Numbered from the stretch's first letter, positions 36,116 through 44,357 are shown. The stretch is DNA of 64,000 nucleotides from G963666895 sp963666895 (GCA_963666895.2 CAXXNS010000016.1:62001-126000); one strand, 5' to 3'. Made by a program: numbers and translations. Notes: a model not told the origin generated them from the letters alone.

Positions 36116-38149
36116 ATGGCAATCATCAAGCTCCCTCGCATGACCCTCGGCCTCAAGGTCCTGCTCCTGGTCTCGGCCCTGACCGTGGCCGCCTTCGTGG
36201 GCCTGTTCCTGTACAACTCCTACCAGATCAACCAGTCCATGCTGGTGGAAATCCACCGCACGGCCCAGCGCACCTCGGACATGCTCCGCATGGCCATCGA
36301 GGAGCCCATGGGCATCGGCGACAACGAGGGCACGGAAGAAAAGTTCACCATGCTCGCCGAGCGCTACGAGGACATCATCTCCCACCTGATGGACTACAAG
36401 GGCGAGATCACCTACTCCACCGAGCCCGAGGCCATCCGCCAGGACTTCTTCTCCTACTGCCTGAACAAGGACTGTCAGGGGCTGGTGCGCAAGAGCCTTG
36501 AGGAAGACGTGGAGCAGGGCGTCCAGACCAAGGTCAACGGCACGCCGTGCTTCGTGGAGGTCAAGACCATCGCCAACGAGCCGGCTTGCCACCACTGCCA
36601 CGGCGCGACCCGCCCCATCCTCGGGGCCATGATCATGTACCAGGACATCTCGGAGCAGATGCACAGCCTGCGATCCAGCCAGATCAAGGGCGCGGGCATC
36701 TCCCTGGCCGGTATGGTGGCCCTGCTGGCCGCCCTGCTGTCCTTCATGAAGACGGCCGTGGTCAACCGCATCCGGACCATCGGCGGCTCGGCGCAGAAGG
36801 TCTCTGAGGGCGACCTGGACGCCACCTTCACCATGAAGGGCGACGACGAGCTGGCCCGCCTGGCCCACAACCTGGGTGAAATGGTCCGCCAGATCAAGGA
36901 CCAGCTGGAATACAACAAGTCCGTGCTCACGGGCATCATCGTGCCCATGTTCGTGGCCGACGCCCAGGAGAACATCGAATTCACCAACGAGCCGCTGCAG
37001 GTCATCCTGGGCGGCCACGAGTCCGACTTCAACGGCCGCAACCTGAGTGAAGTGCTCTGCGACGTGGACGACAACGACTGCCGCGCCGGCGCGGTCATCG
37101 CCACCGGAGAGACCGCCTCGGGCAACATGCGCTACCGCCGCAACGACGGCGTGGTCTTCCCGCTGCACTACGAGATCTCGCCGCTCAGGGGAGCCCAGGG
37201 CAATATCCTGGGCGCCATCGGCGTGCTCATCGACCTGACCCAGGAGGAGCTGGACCGCAAAAACATCGAGGACCAGCAGAAGAACCTCCTCGAGGTGGCC
37301 ACCCAGGTCACCCAGGTGGCCATGAGCCTGGAATCCGCCTCGGAGCAGCTCCAGGAGGAAATGAAGCGGCTGACCTCGGGCGTGGACTCCACGGCCGACG
37401 AGACCGGCCGCGTGGCCACGGCCATGGAGGAGATGAACGCCACCGTGCTCGAGGTGGCCAAGAACGCGGGCGACACGGCTGAGGCCTCGGAAAAGGCCAA
37501 CCAGGTGGCCAGCGAGGGCGGGCGAGTGGTCCAGAACACCGTGGATGAGATCCACGGCGTGGCCGAGACCACCGAGGAGTTCGCCACCACCCTGGCCGAA
37601 CTGGCCGACCGGGCCGAGAACATCGGCCAGGTCATGGCCGTGATCAACGACATCGCGGACCAGACCAACCTGCTGGCCCTGAACGCGGCCATCGAGGCGG
37701 CCCGGGCCGGTGAGGCCGGACGCGGCTTCGCCGTGGTGGCCGACGAGGTCCGCAAGCTGGCCGAGAAGACCATGCACGCCACCAAGGAAGTGGAGGGCGC
37801 GGTCTCCCAGATTCAGAGCGCCACGGGCAACGTGGTCGGCGGCATGGACACCACCCGGTCCCGGGTGGTGCGCACCGCCGAAATGGCCGAGGAGGCCGGC
37901 GGCGTGCTCAAGGGAGTGGTGGAACAGGCCGACCGCATCGCGGACATGGTGCGCAACATCGCCACCGCGGCCGAACAGCAGTCCGCCACGTCCGACGAGA
38001 TCAACACCAACGTCACCCACATCAACGACCTGTCCCAGGAACTGACTCAGTCCATCCAGAAGGCCAACTCGCGCATCACCGAGGTGGCGGGCATGGCCCG
38101 CAACCTGGCCGAGCTGGTGGCCAAGTTCCGAAGCCAGGACGCTTCCTGA
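36116..38149 (+). CDS. Methyl-accepting chemotaxis protein with periplasmic heme motif (DcrA-like)
   Basis: The 677-residue receptor has membrane spans near residues 12-34 and 196-215 around a periplasmic sensor. The sensor contains CHHCH (C158-H162) within EPACHHCHGATRP, a c-type heme site. A HAMP region, a PAS domain (about 275-395) and a signalling domain follow, including the hairpin NDIADQTNLLALNAAIEAARAGEAGRGFAVVADEVRKLA read in conserved pieces such as DQTNLLALNAAIEAA. This matches DcrA, a Desulfovibrio receptor that senses oxygen or redox state through a c-type heme. The PAS domain may bind a second cofactor. It is cotranscribed with the tetraheme cytochrome, which could deliver electrons to its heme. 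A strong terminator follows. Confidence 0.9.
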   Translation: MAIIKLPRMTLGLKVLLLVSALTVAAFVGLFLYNSYQINQSMLVEIHRTAQRTSDMLRMAIEEPMGIGDNEGTEEKFTMLAERYEDIISHLMDYKGEITYSTEPEAIRQDFFSYCLNKDCQGLVRKSLEEDVEQGVQTKVNGTPCFVEVKTIANEPACHHCHGATRPILGAMIMYQDISEQMHSLRSSQIKGAGISLAGMVALLAALLSFMKTAVVNRIRTIGGSAQKVSEGDLDATFTMKGDDELARLAHNLGEMVRQIKDQLEYNKSVLTGIIVPMFVADAQENIEFTNEPLQVILGGHESDFNGRNLSEVLCDVDDNDCRAGAVIATGETASGNMRYRRNDGVVFPLHYEISPLRGAQGNILGAIGVLIDLTQEELDRKNIEDQQKNLLEVATQVTQVAMSLESASEQLQEEMKRLTSGVDSTADETGRVATAMEEMNATVLEVAKNAGDTAEASEKANQVASEGGRVVQNTVDEIHGVAETTEEFATTLAELADRAENIGQVMAVINDIADQTNLLALNAAIEAARAGEAGRGFAVVADEVRKLAEKTMHATKEVEGAVSQIQSATGNVVGGMDTTRSRVVRTAEMAEEAGGVLKGVVEQADRIADMVRNIATAAEQQSATSDEINTNVTHINDLSQELTQSIQKANSRITEVAGMARNLAELVAKFRSQDAS

Positions 38150-38164
38150 TCGCGCCTTGAACCA

Positions 38165-38192
38165 GGGGCCGGCCGAGGGCCGGCCCCTTTTT
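38165..38192 (+). terminator. Rho-independent terminator after the chemoreceptor gene
   Basis: A perfect ten-base stem, GGGGCCGGCC with its complement, closes a GAG loop and runs into five T. Confidence 0.93.
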
Positions 38193-38222
38193 CATCACCC
38201 CCCCCACCCGACATGGCCGCGC

Positions 38223-38256
38223 TTGACTTTTCAGCGCCTGTACGATAATAGTAATC
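38223..38256 (+). promoter_or_regulatory. perR promoter with candidate PerR operator
   Basis: TTGACT is followed after 15 bases by GATAAT. The -10 begins an imperfect palindrome, GATAATAGTAATC (38244-38256), whose arms pair GAT-A with T-ATC. It is AT-rich like PerR boxes. Position over the -10 would allow self-repression. Confidence 0.5.
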
Positions 38257-38279
38257 AAACCTATTTGGTGGAGGGCCTC

Positions 38280-38678
38280 ATGGAAGATAAAATGGATTTC
38301 CGCCTCTCGAAGCAACGCAAGCTCATCCTTGAGGAACTGCGCAAGGTGGACACCCATCCCACGGCGGACGAGGTGTACGACATGGTGCGCAAGACCATGC
38401 CGCGCATCAGCCTCGGCACGGTCTACCGCAACCTGGAATTCCTGTGCGCCAAGGGGTTGGCCATCAAGGTCGGCCCGGCCGGGTCGCAAAAGCGCTTCGA
38501 CGGCAACCCCGCACCCCATGCCCACGTGCGCTGCCTGATCTGCGGCCGGGTGGCCGACGTACACAGCCACATGGAGCTGCCCCTGCCCGGCGAGCAGATC
38601 GCCTGCGGGTTCCAGGTCACCGGCGTCAACGTGGAGTTCACCGGGTACTGCCCCGCCTGCCAGGGCAGTGAGCACTGA
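38280..38678 (+). CDS. perR: Fur-family peroxide regulator PerR
   Basis: The 132-residue protein is a Fur/PerR metalloregulator. It has the winged-helix DNA-reading segment ISLGTVYRNLEFL near residues 43-55 and two zinc cysteine pairs (CLIC at 85-88 and CPAC at 124-127). Histidines in PAPHAHVRC and VHSHMEL provide the regulatory metal site. PerR represses peroxide-defence genes until iron-catalysed oxidation. Rubrerythrin directly downstream makes PerR more likely than Fur. The ATG at 38280 follows GGAGGG four bases away; the ATG at 38292 is a possible alternative. Confidence 0.9.
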   Translation: MEDKMDFRLSKQRKLILEELRKVDTHPTADEVYDMVRKTMPRISLGTVYRNLEFLCAKGLAIKVGPAGSQKRFDGNPAPHAHVRCLICGRVADVHSHMELPLPGEQIACGFQVTGVNVEFTGYCPACQGSEH

Positions 38679-38775
38679 CTTCCTCCCCTGTTCACCTCAA
38701 GAAAAATATCTGCTACGCTGGGATTCCTGGCGACTTTATATATTTGTAAAATGTTAAAAATAAAGGAGATATAAA

Positions 38776-39354
38776 ATGAGCAAGTCCGTGAAGGGCACCC
38801 GCACGGAGCAGAACCTCCTGACCGCCTTCGCCGGAGAGGCCCAGGCCCGCAACCGGTACGACTACGCCTCCTCCGTGGCCAAGAAGGAGGGATACGTCCA
38901 GATATCCCACGTGTTCGCCGAGACCGCCGGCCACGAAAAGGAGCACGCCAAGCGGCTGTTCAAGTTCCTGGAGGGGGGCGAAGTGGAGATCACCCACGCC
39001 TATCCGGCCGGGATCATCGGCACGACCTTGGAGAATCTGGAATCGGCCGCGGCCGGTGAGAAGTACGAATACTCCGAGATGTATCCCGAGTTCGCGGCCA
39101 TCGCCAAAGAAGAGGGATTCAAGGACATCGCCTACGTGTTCGACCGCATCGCCAAGGCCGAGATGTACCACGAGGAACGCTACCGGGCCTTCATCCGCAA
39201 CATCGAGGAGAACAAGGTCTTCGTCAAACCCGAGCCCGTGGTCTGGCGCTGCCGCAACTGCGGCTACAACCACGAAGGCCTGGAAGCGCCGGAGCGCTGT
39301 CCCGCCTGCGACCACCCCCAGGCACATTTCGAAATCAAGGCCACCAATTGGTAG
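38776..39354 (+). CDS. rbr: Rubrerythrin
   Basis: Rubrerythrin is a non-heme di-iron peroxidase that reduces hydrogen peroxide with electrons from rubredoxin. The 192-residue protein has the four-helix ferritin-like part with the two EAQARNRYDY and ETAGHEKEHAKR ligand motifs and AEMYHEERYRAF. A C-terminal rubredoxin-like domain carries CRNC and CPAC. It follows perR after 97 AT-rich bases containing TTTATATATTTGTAAA, a likely second PerR-type site and promoter, then AAGGAGA. It starts the rbr-dfx-rub-roo defence run. Confidence 0.96.
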   Translation: MSKSVKGTRTEQNLLTAFAGEAQARNRYDYASSVAKKEGYVQISHVFAETAGHEKEHAKRLFKFLEGGEVEITHAYPAGIIGTTLENLESAAAGEKYEYSEMYPEFAAIAKEEGFKDIAYVFDRIAKAEMYHEERYRAFIRNIEENKVFVKPEPVVWRCRNCGYNHEGLEAPERCPACDHPQAHFEIKATNW

Positions 39355-39382
39355 ACCCTCACTCCAACCCAAGGAGACCCCC

Positions 39383-39772
39383 ATGCCCAGCATCGGTGAA
39401 GTGTACAAATGTGAAGTCTGCGGAAACATCGTCGTCGTGGTCCACGGCGGCCAGGGCGACCTGGTCTGCTGCGGCCAGAACATGAAGCTCATGACCGAGA
39501 ACACCGTGGACGCGGCCAAGGAAAAGCACGTCCCGGTCATCGAGGTGGACGGCGACAAGGTCACGGTCAAGGTCGGCAGCGTGCCCCATCCCATGGAGGA
39601 GAAGCACTGGATCGAATGGATCGAGTTGACCGTGGGCGACAAGGTCTACTACAAGAAGCTCAAGCCCGGAGGCGAGCCCGTGGCCGAGTTCTGCCTCTGC
39701 GGCCAGGACAAGAGCAACCTCAAGGCCAGGGAGTACTGCAACCTCCACGGCCTGTGGGCCGGCAACAAGTAG
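39383..39772 (+). CDS. dfx: Desulfoferrodoxin (superoxide reductase)
   Basis: The 129-residue protein reduces superoxide to peroxide without releasing oxygen. Center I is a desulforedoxin-type iron bound by C10, C13, C29 and C30. Center II has H49, H69, H75, C119 and H122, with the conserved EKHVP segment. It therefore belongs to the two-iron (2Fe-SOR) class. The ATG at 39383 follows AAGGAG. Rubrerythrin lies 28 bases upstream and the rubredoxin gene 67 bases downstream across a stable hairpin. Confidence 0.96.
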   Translation: MPSIGEVYKCEVCGNIVVVVHGGQGDLVCCGQNMKLMTENTVDAAKEKHVPVIEVDGDKVTVKVGSVPHPMEEKHWIEWIELTVGDKVYYKKLKPGGEPVAEFCLCGQDKSNLKAREYCNLHGLWAGNK

Positions 39773-39791
39773 GACGGACCCCAGACCCGAA

Positions 39792-39821
39792 ACAAAGGGC
39801 GGGCCTCGGCCCGCCCTTTGT
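39792..39821 (+). terminator. Perfect 14-base hairpin between dfx and rub
   Basis: ACAAAGGGCGGGCC pairs fully with its complement around a two-base loop. No T run follows, so partial termination or protection of the dfx message end is more likely than full termination. Confidence 0.5.
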
Positions 39822-39839
39822 CACCCCCAGGAGACGGCC

Positions 39840-39998
39840 ATGAAAAAATACGTGTGCGACGTGTGCGGCTACGTGTACGACCCCGCCGAGGGCGACCCTG
39901 ATTCCGGCGTCAAGCCCGGCACCGCCTTTGAAGACCTGCCCGACGACTGGACCTGCCCGGTCTGCGGCGCGGCCAAGTCGGAATTCAGCCCTGAATAA
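39840..39998 (+). CDS. rub: Rubredoxin
   Basis: Rubredoxin is a small one-iron electron carrier. The 52-residue protein reads MKKYVCDVCGYVYDPAEGDP at its start, and C6, C9, C39 and C42 (CDVC and CPVC) bind the iron. The aromatic core residues Y4, Y11, Y13, F30 and W37 are in place. CCAGGAGACGGCC before the ATG gives the ribosome site. It lies nine bases before the ROO gene, its known electron acceptor, and after desulfoferrodoxin, which it also reduces. Confidence 0.96.
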   Translation: MKKYVCDVCGYVYDPAEGDPDSGVKPGTAFEDLPDDWTCPVCGAAKSEFSPE

Positions 39999-40007
39999 GG
40001 AGACCCC

Positions 40008-41219
40008 ATGAAACCCTTGGAACTCAAGCCCGGACTCTATTGGGTGGGCGTGGTGGACTGGAACAAGCGCCTGTTCCACGGCTACTCCAACTCCCCCCTG
40101 GGCACCACCTACAACAACTTCCTTATCGTGGACGACAAGGTGACGCTCATCGACACCGTGGACGCCCACTTCAAGGAAACCCTGTTCTGCTCCCTGAGCC
40201 AGGTCCTGGGCGACCGCAAGATCGACTACGTGGTGGCCAACCACCTGGAGCCCGACCACTCCGGCTGCCTGCGCGACGTGGTGGAGAAATACCAGCCCGA
40301 GAAGATTTTCACCTCGCCCATGGGCTACAAGGCCATGCAGGCCCACTACCACGAGACCGACCAGTGGCCCGTGGAGAGCACCCCCACCGGGACCTCCATC
40401 AGCCTGGGCAAGCGCACCCTCCAGTTCGTGGAGACGCGCATGCTCCACTGGCCCGACTCCATGGCCACCTACTGCCCCGAGGAAAAGGTCCTGTTCTGCA
40501 ACGACGCCTTTGGCCAGAACATCGCCTCCAGCGAGCGCTACGCGGACGAAATCGACCGCTCCCTCCTGCTGCGGCAGATGAAGGAGTACTACGCCAACAT
40601 CGTCCAGCCCTACGCGCCCGTGGTGCTCAAGACCCTGGACGCCCTGGCCGAGATGAACCTGGACATCGACCTGCTCCTGCCGGACCACGGCCTGTTCTTC
40701 CGCGGCGGCGACGTGGCCATGGCCATGGACACCTACCGCGAGTACGCCGAGCAAAAGCCCACCAACAAGGCGGTCATCGTCTACGACACCATGTGGCAGT
40801 CCACCGAGAAGCTGGGCCTGGCCATCGCCCAGGGGCTCATCGACCAGGGCGTGAGCGTGCGCGTCATGTGGATGAAGGCCAACCACCACACCCAGGTCAT
40901 GACCGAGGTCCAGGACGCCGCGGCCGTGATCATCGGCTCGCCCACCCACAACAACACCATCCTGCCCGCCATGGGCGAGATGCTGACCTACATGAAGGGA
41001 CTGCGGCCCAAGAACAAGTTGGGCGCGGTCTTCGGCTCCTTCGGCTGGTCCGGAGAATGCGTCAAGATTCTGACCGAATGGCTCGAGGACATGAGCTTCG
41101 AGATCGTGGAGCCCGGCTCGGTCAAGGTCAAGCACGTGCCCGGCCACGACACCTATGCCCAGTGCTACGACCTGGGCAAGGCCATCGCCGCCAAGATCAA
41201 GGAGAAGGTCGAAGGCTAG
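40008..41219 (+). CDS. roo: Rubredoxin:oxygen oxidoreductase (flavodiiron protein)
   Basis: ROO reduces oxygen to water (some members also reduce NO) with electrons from rubredoxin. The 403-residue protein has an N-terminal beta-lactamase-like domain holding the di-iron site (H79, E81, D83, H84 in NHLEPDHSG, with later H and D ligands in LHWPDSM and CNDAFG). The C-terminal flavodoxin domain carries IVYDTMWQSTEKL for FMN phosphate and GSFGWSGECVK. It is cytoplasmic. The rub-roo pair is the classic Desulfovibrio oxygen-scavenging unit. Confidence 0.96.
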   Translation: MKPLELKPGLYWVGVVDWNKRLFHGYSNSPLGTTYNNFLIVDDKVTLIDTVDAHFKETLFCSLSQVLGDRKIDYVVANHLEPDHSGCLRDVVEKYQPEKIFTSPMGYKAMQAHYHETDQWPVESTPTGTSISLGKRTLQFVETRMLHWPDSMATYCPEEKVLFCNDAFGQNIASSERYADEIDRSLLLRQMKEYYANIVQPYAPVVLKTLDALAEMNLDIDLLLPDHGLFFRGGDVAMAMDTYREYAEQKPTNKAVIVYDTMWQSTEKLGLAIAQGLIDQGVSVRVMWMKANHHTQVMTEVQDAAAVIIGSPTHNNTILPAMGEMLTYMKGLRPKNKLGAVFGSFGWSGECVKILTEWLEDMSFEIVEPGSVKVKHVPGHDTYAQCYDLGKAIAAKIKEKVEG

Positions 41220-41279
41220 TGCTCAAGGTTGCCTCCGGCGGCCAGGAGACTGCGTCCCCTGGACCCCGCTTCCGCTAAA

Positions 41280-41307
41280 AAAAGCCCCTCCGTCCGGAGG
41301 GGCTTTT
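41280..41307. terminator. Bidirectional terminator after roo
   Basis: A 13-base stem, AAAAGCCCCTCCG with its complement, has a two-base loop; A and T tracts on either side allow it to work in both directions. It lies 60 bases after the roo stop. Confidence 0.9.
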
Positions 41308-41334
41308 CATTGATCCTCTAAAAACTGCTGAAGC

Positions 41335-41470
41335 CGGTTGAGGTTGGTCGCAAATTCGGCTGACCAGGCGCAAGAAAAGCCCGGAGCCGACGTGTAGTCT
41401 GTCCTACACGAGGCTTCGGGCTTTTTGCAGCAACGACGTCAGCCGGAGAATGCGGCCGACCTCAAAACCA
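41335..41470. repeat. Nested inverted repeat between convergent genes
   Basis: Outer arms of about 28 bases (41337-41364 and 41438-41466) share TTGAGGT, CGCA and GGCTGAC blocks in inverted order. They enclose an inner imperfect hairpin of about 22 base pairs (41375-41397 with 41404-41425) that ends in five T. The right outer arm includes the stop codon of the minus-strand gene ending at 41462. It may be a double terminator or a small mobile-element relic. Confidence 0.6.
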
Positions 41471-41968
41471 CTTGCCGTTTCGGTATTGAAAGATTTCGCA
41501 CACGGCCTGGGCCGTGCCCTCCACCTTCTCGCACCTGGCTCCGGTCTTGGCTTCCTTTTCCGTGGCCCCGGAGCACTCCATGACCACGTCCCAATAGCGG
41601 AGCAGGCCGGAGAAGTTGCCGGGCATGCTCACGGACTCGCGGACCACGGCGCTGCGGTACTGCAACTCATGGTAGCGCACGGTGAAGCCCTGGTCTCCGG
41701 TCGAGATCTGGCCGCCCTCGGGGCCGAAGCTGGGCTGGTTGTTGAGCTTGTCCACCCAGTTGCGAGCGAACTCGGCGAACTCGGTGTGCATCTTGAGGTG
41801 GAGCTTCTCCTCCTCGGTCATCTCCTGCTCGGCCTCGTTGTGGGCCACCATGGACTCGTCCCCGATCTGGGGCGCGTTGTCCGTGGCGGCCTCCTGGGCC
41901 AGGGCAGGCAGAGCCAGAAGGCAAAGGAACGCCAAGGTCAGGAGACGTCCGGCAAGTGCTTTGTTCAT
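41462..41968 (-). CDS. Secreted hypothetical protein
   Basis: I do not recognise this 168-residue protein. It has a clear signal peptide (residues 1-25, LLALPALAQEAA) and then an acidic helical stretch (NEAEQEMTEEEKLHLKMHTEF). The C-terminal part contains the segment VRYHELQYRSAVVRES and three cysteines (CSG, CEK, CEI). It is probably periplasmic. It follows the VWA-OmpA gene on the same strand across a 99-base gap with a hairpin, so it may or may not share a transcript. Its 3' end lies inside an inverted repeat. Confidence 0.65.
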   Translation of the reverse strand: MNKALAGRLLTLAFLCLLALPALAQEAATDNAPQIGDESMVAHNEAEQEMTEEEKLHLKMHTEFAEFARNWVDKLNNQPSFGPEGGQISTGDQGFTVRYHELQYRSAVVRESVSMPGNFSGLLRYWDVVMECSGATEKEAKTGARCEKVEGTAQAVCEIFQYRNGKWF

Positions 41969-41993
41969 TCAAAACCCCCGAGGTGGCAGAAGA

Positions 41994-42029
41994 AGCGGCC
42001 GGGAGGGCCATTTATCCCCCCCGGCCGCT
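41994..42029 (-). terminator. Hairpin after the VWA-OmpA gene
   Basis: AGCGGCCGGG pairs with CCCGGCCGCT (ten bases, extended inward by three more after one mismatch). Only a short pyrimidine run follows on the minus strand. Confidence 0.5.
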
Positions 42030-42067
42030 GCCAGTCTTCTATCATCCAGTCAATCGGTCCGCAAGAG

Positions 42068-43087
42068 CTACTTGACGCGAATCTCCACGCGGCGGTTCAG
42101 CTTGCGGCCCTCGGCCGTGGTGTTGTCGTACTTCATGGACTCGCCCTGGCCCACGGCTTCGATGCGGGCTTCGTCCACACCATGCTCGACCAGCCAGTTC
42201 TTGACCGCGTTGGCGCGGTTCTTGGACAGACCCATGTTGTACTCGTCAGTGCCGATCCAGTCGGTCCAACCCTCGACCACGACGTCGATGGCGGGCTGCT
42301 CCTGCAGGATGAACTGCGCCTGCTCCAGGGCCGGGATCATCTCGTCCTTGATGGCGTAGGAGTCGAAGTCGAAGTTCAGGCTGCGGAACACGATGTTCTC
42401 GGTCTCAACGGGCACGGCCACTTCCTCGAAGAACACGTCCTTGATGAACTGGGCCATGGTGGCGTCGTCCATCAGGGCCATGCCGTCGGCGGGCACGGAG
42501 CAGGAATTCAGGGCGCGGATTTCCTCGACGACCATGCGGCCGTTGTCGTTGTCCGCGTAGGAGACCACGTGGAAGCAGACCTTGCCGGCGTACTTGGCGT
42601 ACATGGCCTGGGCCTGGGCCACGGGATCGGCGCCCTTGTTGTTGTCGCCGTCCGTGACGATGATGACCGCGGTCTTGCCGCTCATGCCCGCGAGCACGGC
42701 GTCAAGGTCGATGAGGCCGTTGCCCATCGGGGTCTGGCGCTTGAAGATGTCGTAAGAGGTGTCCAGGGAGTTGTTGGCCTGGTCGATGGCCGCCTTGGAG
42801 TAGGGAGCGGGCTGCGAGTAGGCCGCGAACGGGGCAAAGGTGTAGTAGCCGGAGGTATACCCGAGTTCGGGGATGCCGGCGTTCATTTTGGCGACCATGG
42901 CCTTGGCCAGGATGATCTTCTTCTCTCCGGTCTGGTTGTAGCCCTGGGCCATGGAGCCGGAGTGGTCAACGAAGATGATGAAGTTGTCCACCTTGGGAAC
43001 CAACTTCGTCTCGGCCACGCCTTCCGCCGCGAAGACGAAGAGCACGGCCAGGCTGAGAACGATGACAAGCGCACGTTTGACGTTCAT
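42068..43087 (-). CDS. VWA domain and OmpA-like cell wall-binding protein
   Basis: The 339-residue protein has a signal peptide (residues 1-25), then a von Willebrand A domain with the metal-ion motif DHSGSM near residue 41 and VIIVTDGDNN. The OmpA C-terminal domain follows, with FDFDSYAI, VVEGWTDWIGTDEYN, LSKNRANAVKNWL and LNRRVEI, which binds peptidoglycan. It is likely a periplasmic or outer-membrane-associated protein that anchors a binding partner to the wall. No secretion genes are next to it. A perfect 12-base palindrome lies between its promoter region and ribosome site. Confidence 0.85.
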   Translation of the reverse strand: MNVKRALVIVLSLAVLFVFAAEGVAETKLVPKVDNFIIFVDHSGSMAQGYNQTGEKKIILAKAMVAKMNAGIPELGYTSGYYTFAPFAAYSQPAPYSKAAIDQANNSLDTSYDIFKRQTPMGNGLIDLDAVLAGMSGKTAVIIVTDGDNNKGADPVAQAQAMYAKYAGKVCFHVVSYADNDNGRMVVEEIRALNSCSVPADGMALMDDATMAQFIKDVFFEEVAVPVETENIVFRSLNFDFDSYAIKDEMIPALEQAQFILQEQPAIDVVVEGWTDWIGTDEYNMGLSKNRANAVKNWLVEHGVDEARIEAVGQGESMKYDNTTAEGRKLNRRVEIRVK

Positions 43088-43105
43088 GGTTTCTCCTTCC
43101 TTCTT

Positions 43106-43117
43106 GGTTAATTAACC
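43106..43117. promoter_or_regulatory. 12-base palindrome upstream of the VWA-OmpA gene
   Basis: GGTTAATTAACC is a perfect palindrome 19 bases before the minus-strand start. It might be an operator. The 280-base gap it lies in (43088-43367) otherwise shows weak sigma70-like boxes for both directions and no small gene. Confidence 0.35.
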
Positions 43118-43367
43118 GTTGGCGTCGACGGGTCATTGACCGATTTACGTAAGTTCCTTGGTCTGGCTATACGAAAGAAACAGCAGGAAGGCAAGGGGGT
43201 TCCTAGTTTCTTGTTCTTTACTTTTCACCGTTTTTTGCGCCTCGCAACCGGAAAAAGACTACCGTTCCAGGGAGGTTGCCTCGCAGCCAGGAAGCAAGTA
43301 CACTCCCCGTTCGCAGCCAAATGGCCGTAAGTCCGCCCAAAGGGCGAACCGCACGAGAGGGACAAAG

Positions 43368-44348
43368 ATGTACATCGTCACAGGAGGGGCAGGATTCATC
43401 GGCAGCGCCATGGTCTGGAAACTCAACCAGATGGGCGTTGACGACATCCTGGTGGTGGACAACCTGTCCGAGACCGACAAATGGAAGAACCTGGTCGGGC
43501 TCAGGTACGCGGACTACCTGCACCGCGACCAGTTCCGCAAATACCTCCTGGAGGGAGACGACCCCTTCGGCACCAAGGCCGTGTTCCACATGGGCGCCTG
43601 CTCCTCCACCACGGAGCGCGACGCGGACTTCCTCATGGAGAACAACTACCGCTACTCCCAGCTGGTGGCCCGGTTCTGCGTGGGTTGCGGCGCGCGCCTG
43701 GTCAACGCCTCCAGCGCGGCCACCTACGGCGACGGGGAGCACGGGTTCTCGGACGACCATGAGCTCACCCAAAAGCTCCGGCCCCTGAACATGTACGGCT
43801 ACTCCAAGCAGCTCTTCGACCTCTGGGCTCTGGACGCGGGCATCATGGACCGCATCGCCTCGCTCAAGTTCTTCAACGTCTACGGCCCCAACGAATACCA
43901 CAAGGACGACATGATGAGCGTCATCTGCAAGGCCCACCGCCAGATCGGCGACACGGGCAAGCTCAAGCTCTTCAGGTCCTACCGGCCGGAGTACGAGGAC
44001 GGCGGCCAGAAACGCGACTTCGTGTACGTCAAAGATTGCGTGAACATCATGTGGTGGCTGGCCGAGAATCCTCAGGCGTCCGGAATATTCAATGTCGGCA
44101 CTGGTTTTGCAAGAACTTGGAACGATTTGGCCCGGGCCGTTTTCGCGGCCATGGGCCTGAACCCCGACATCGAATACATCGACATGCCGGAAAGCATACG
44201 CGACAAGTACCAGTACTTCACCCAGGCCGACATGACCAAGCTCGGCCAGGCGGGATACGACGCCCCCATGACCAGCCTGGAGGAAGGGGCGGCCGACTAC
44301 GTGCAACACTACCTGGCGACCGGCCAGCCCCACCTCGCCAGCCGATAG
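43368..44348 (+). CDS. hldD: ADP-L-glycero-D-manno-heptose-6-epimerase
   Basis: HldD epimerises ADP-heptose for the inner core of lipopolysaccharide. The 326-residue protein has the NADP-binding loop VTGGAGFIGSAMVW, the MGACSSTTERD segment characteristic of the family, the catalytic YGYSK motif and FFNVYGPNEYHKDDM. The start is the ATG at 43368, which begins MYIVTGGAGF; the longer open frame upstream has no similarity. It is followed nine bases later by lptD, another outer-membrane biogenesis gene. Confidence 0.94.
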   Translation: MYIVTGGAGFIGSAMVWKLNQMGVDDILVVDNLSETDKWKNLVGLRYADYLHRDQFRKYLLEGDDPFGTKAVFHMGACSSTTERDADFLMENNYRYSQLVARFCVGCGARLVNASSAATYGDGEHGFSDDHELTQKLRPLNMYGYSKQLFDLWALDAGIMDRIASLKFFNVYGPNEYHKDDMMSVICKAHRQIGDTGKLKLFRSYRPEYEDGGQKRDFVYVKDCVNIMWWLAENPQASGIFNVGTGFARTWNDLARAVFAAMGLNPDIEYIDMPESIRDKYQYFTQADMTKLGQAGYDAPMTSLEEGAADYVQHYLATGQPHLASR

Positions 44349-44357
44349 GGGTCGCCC

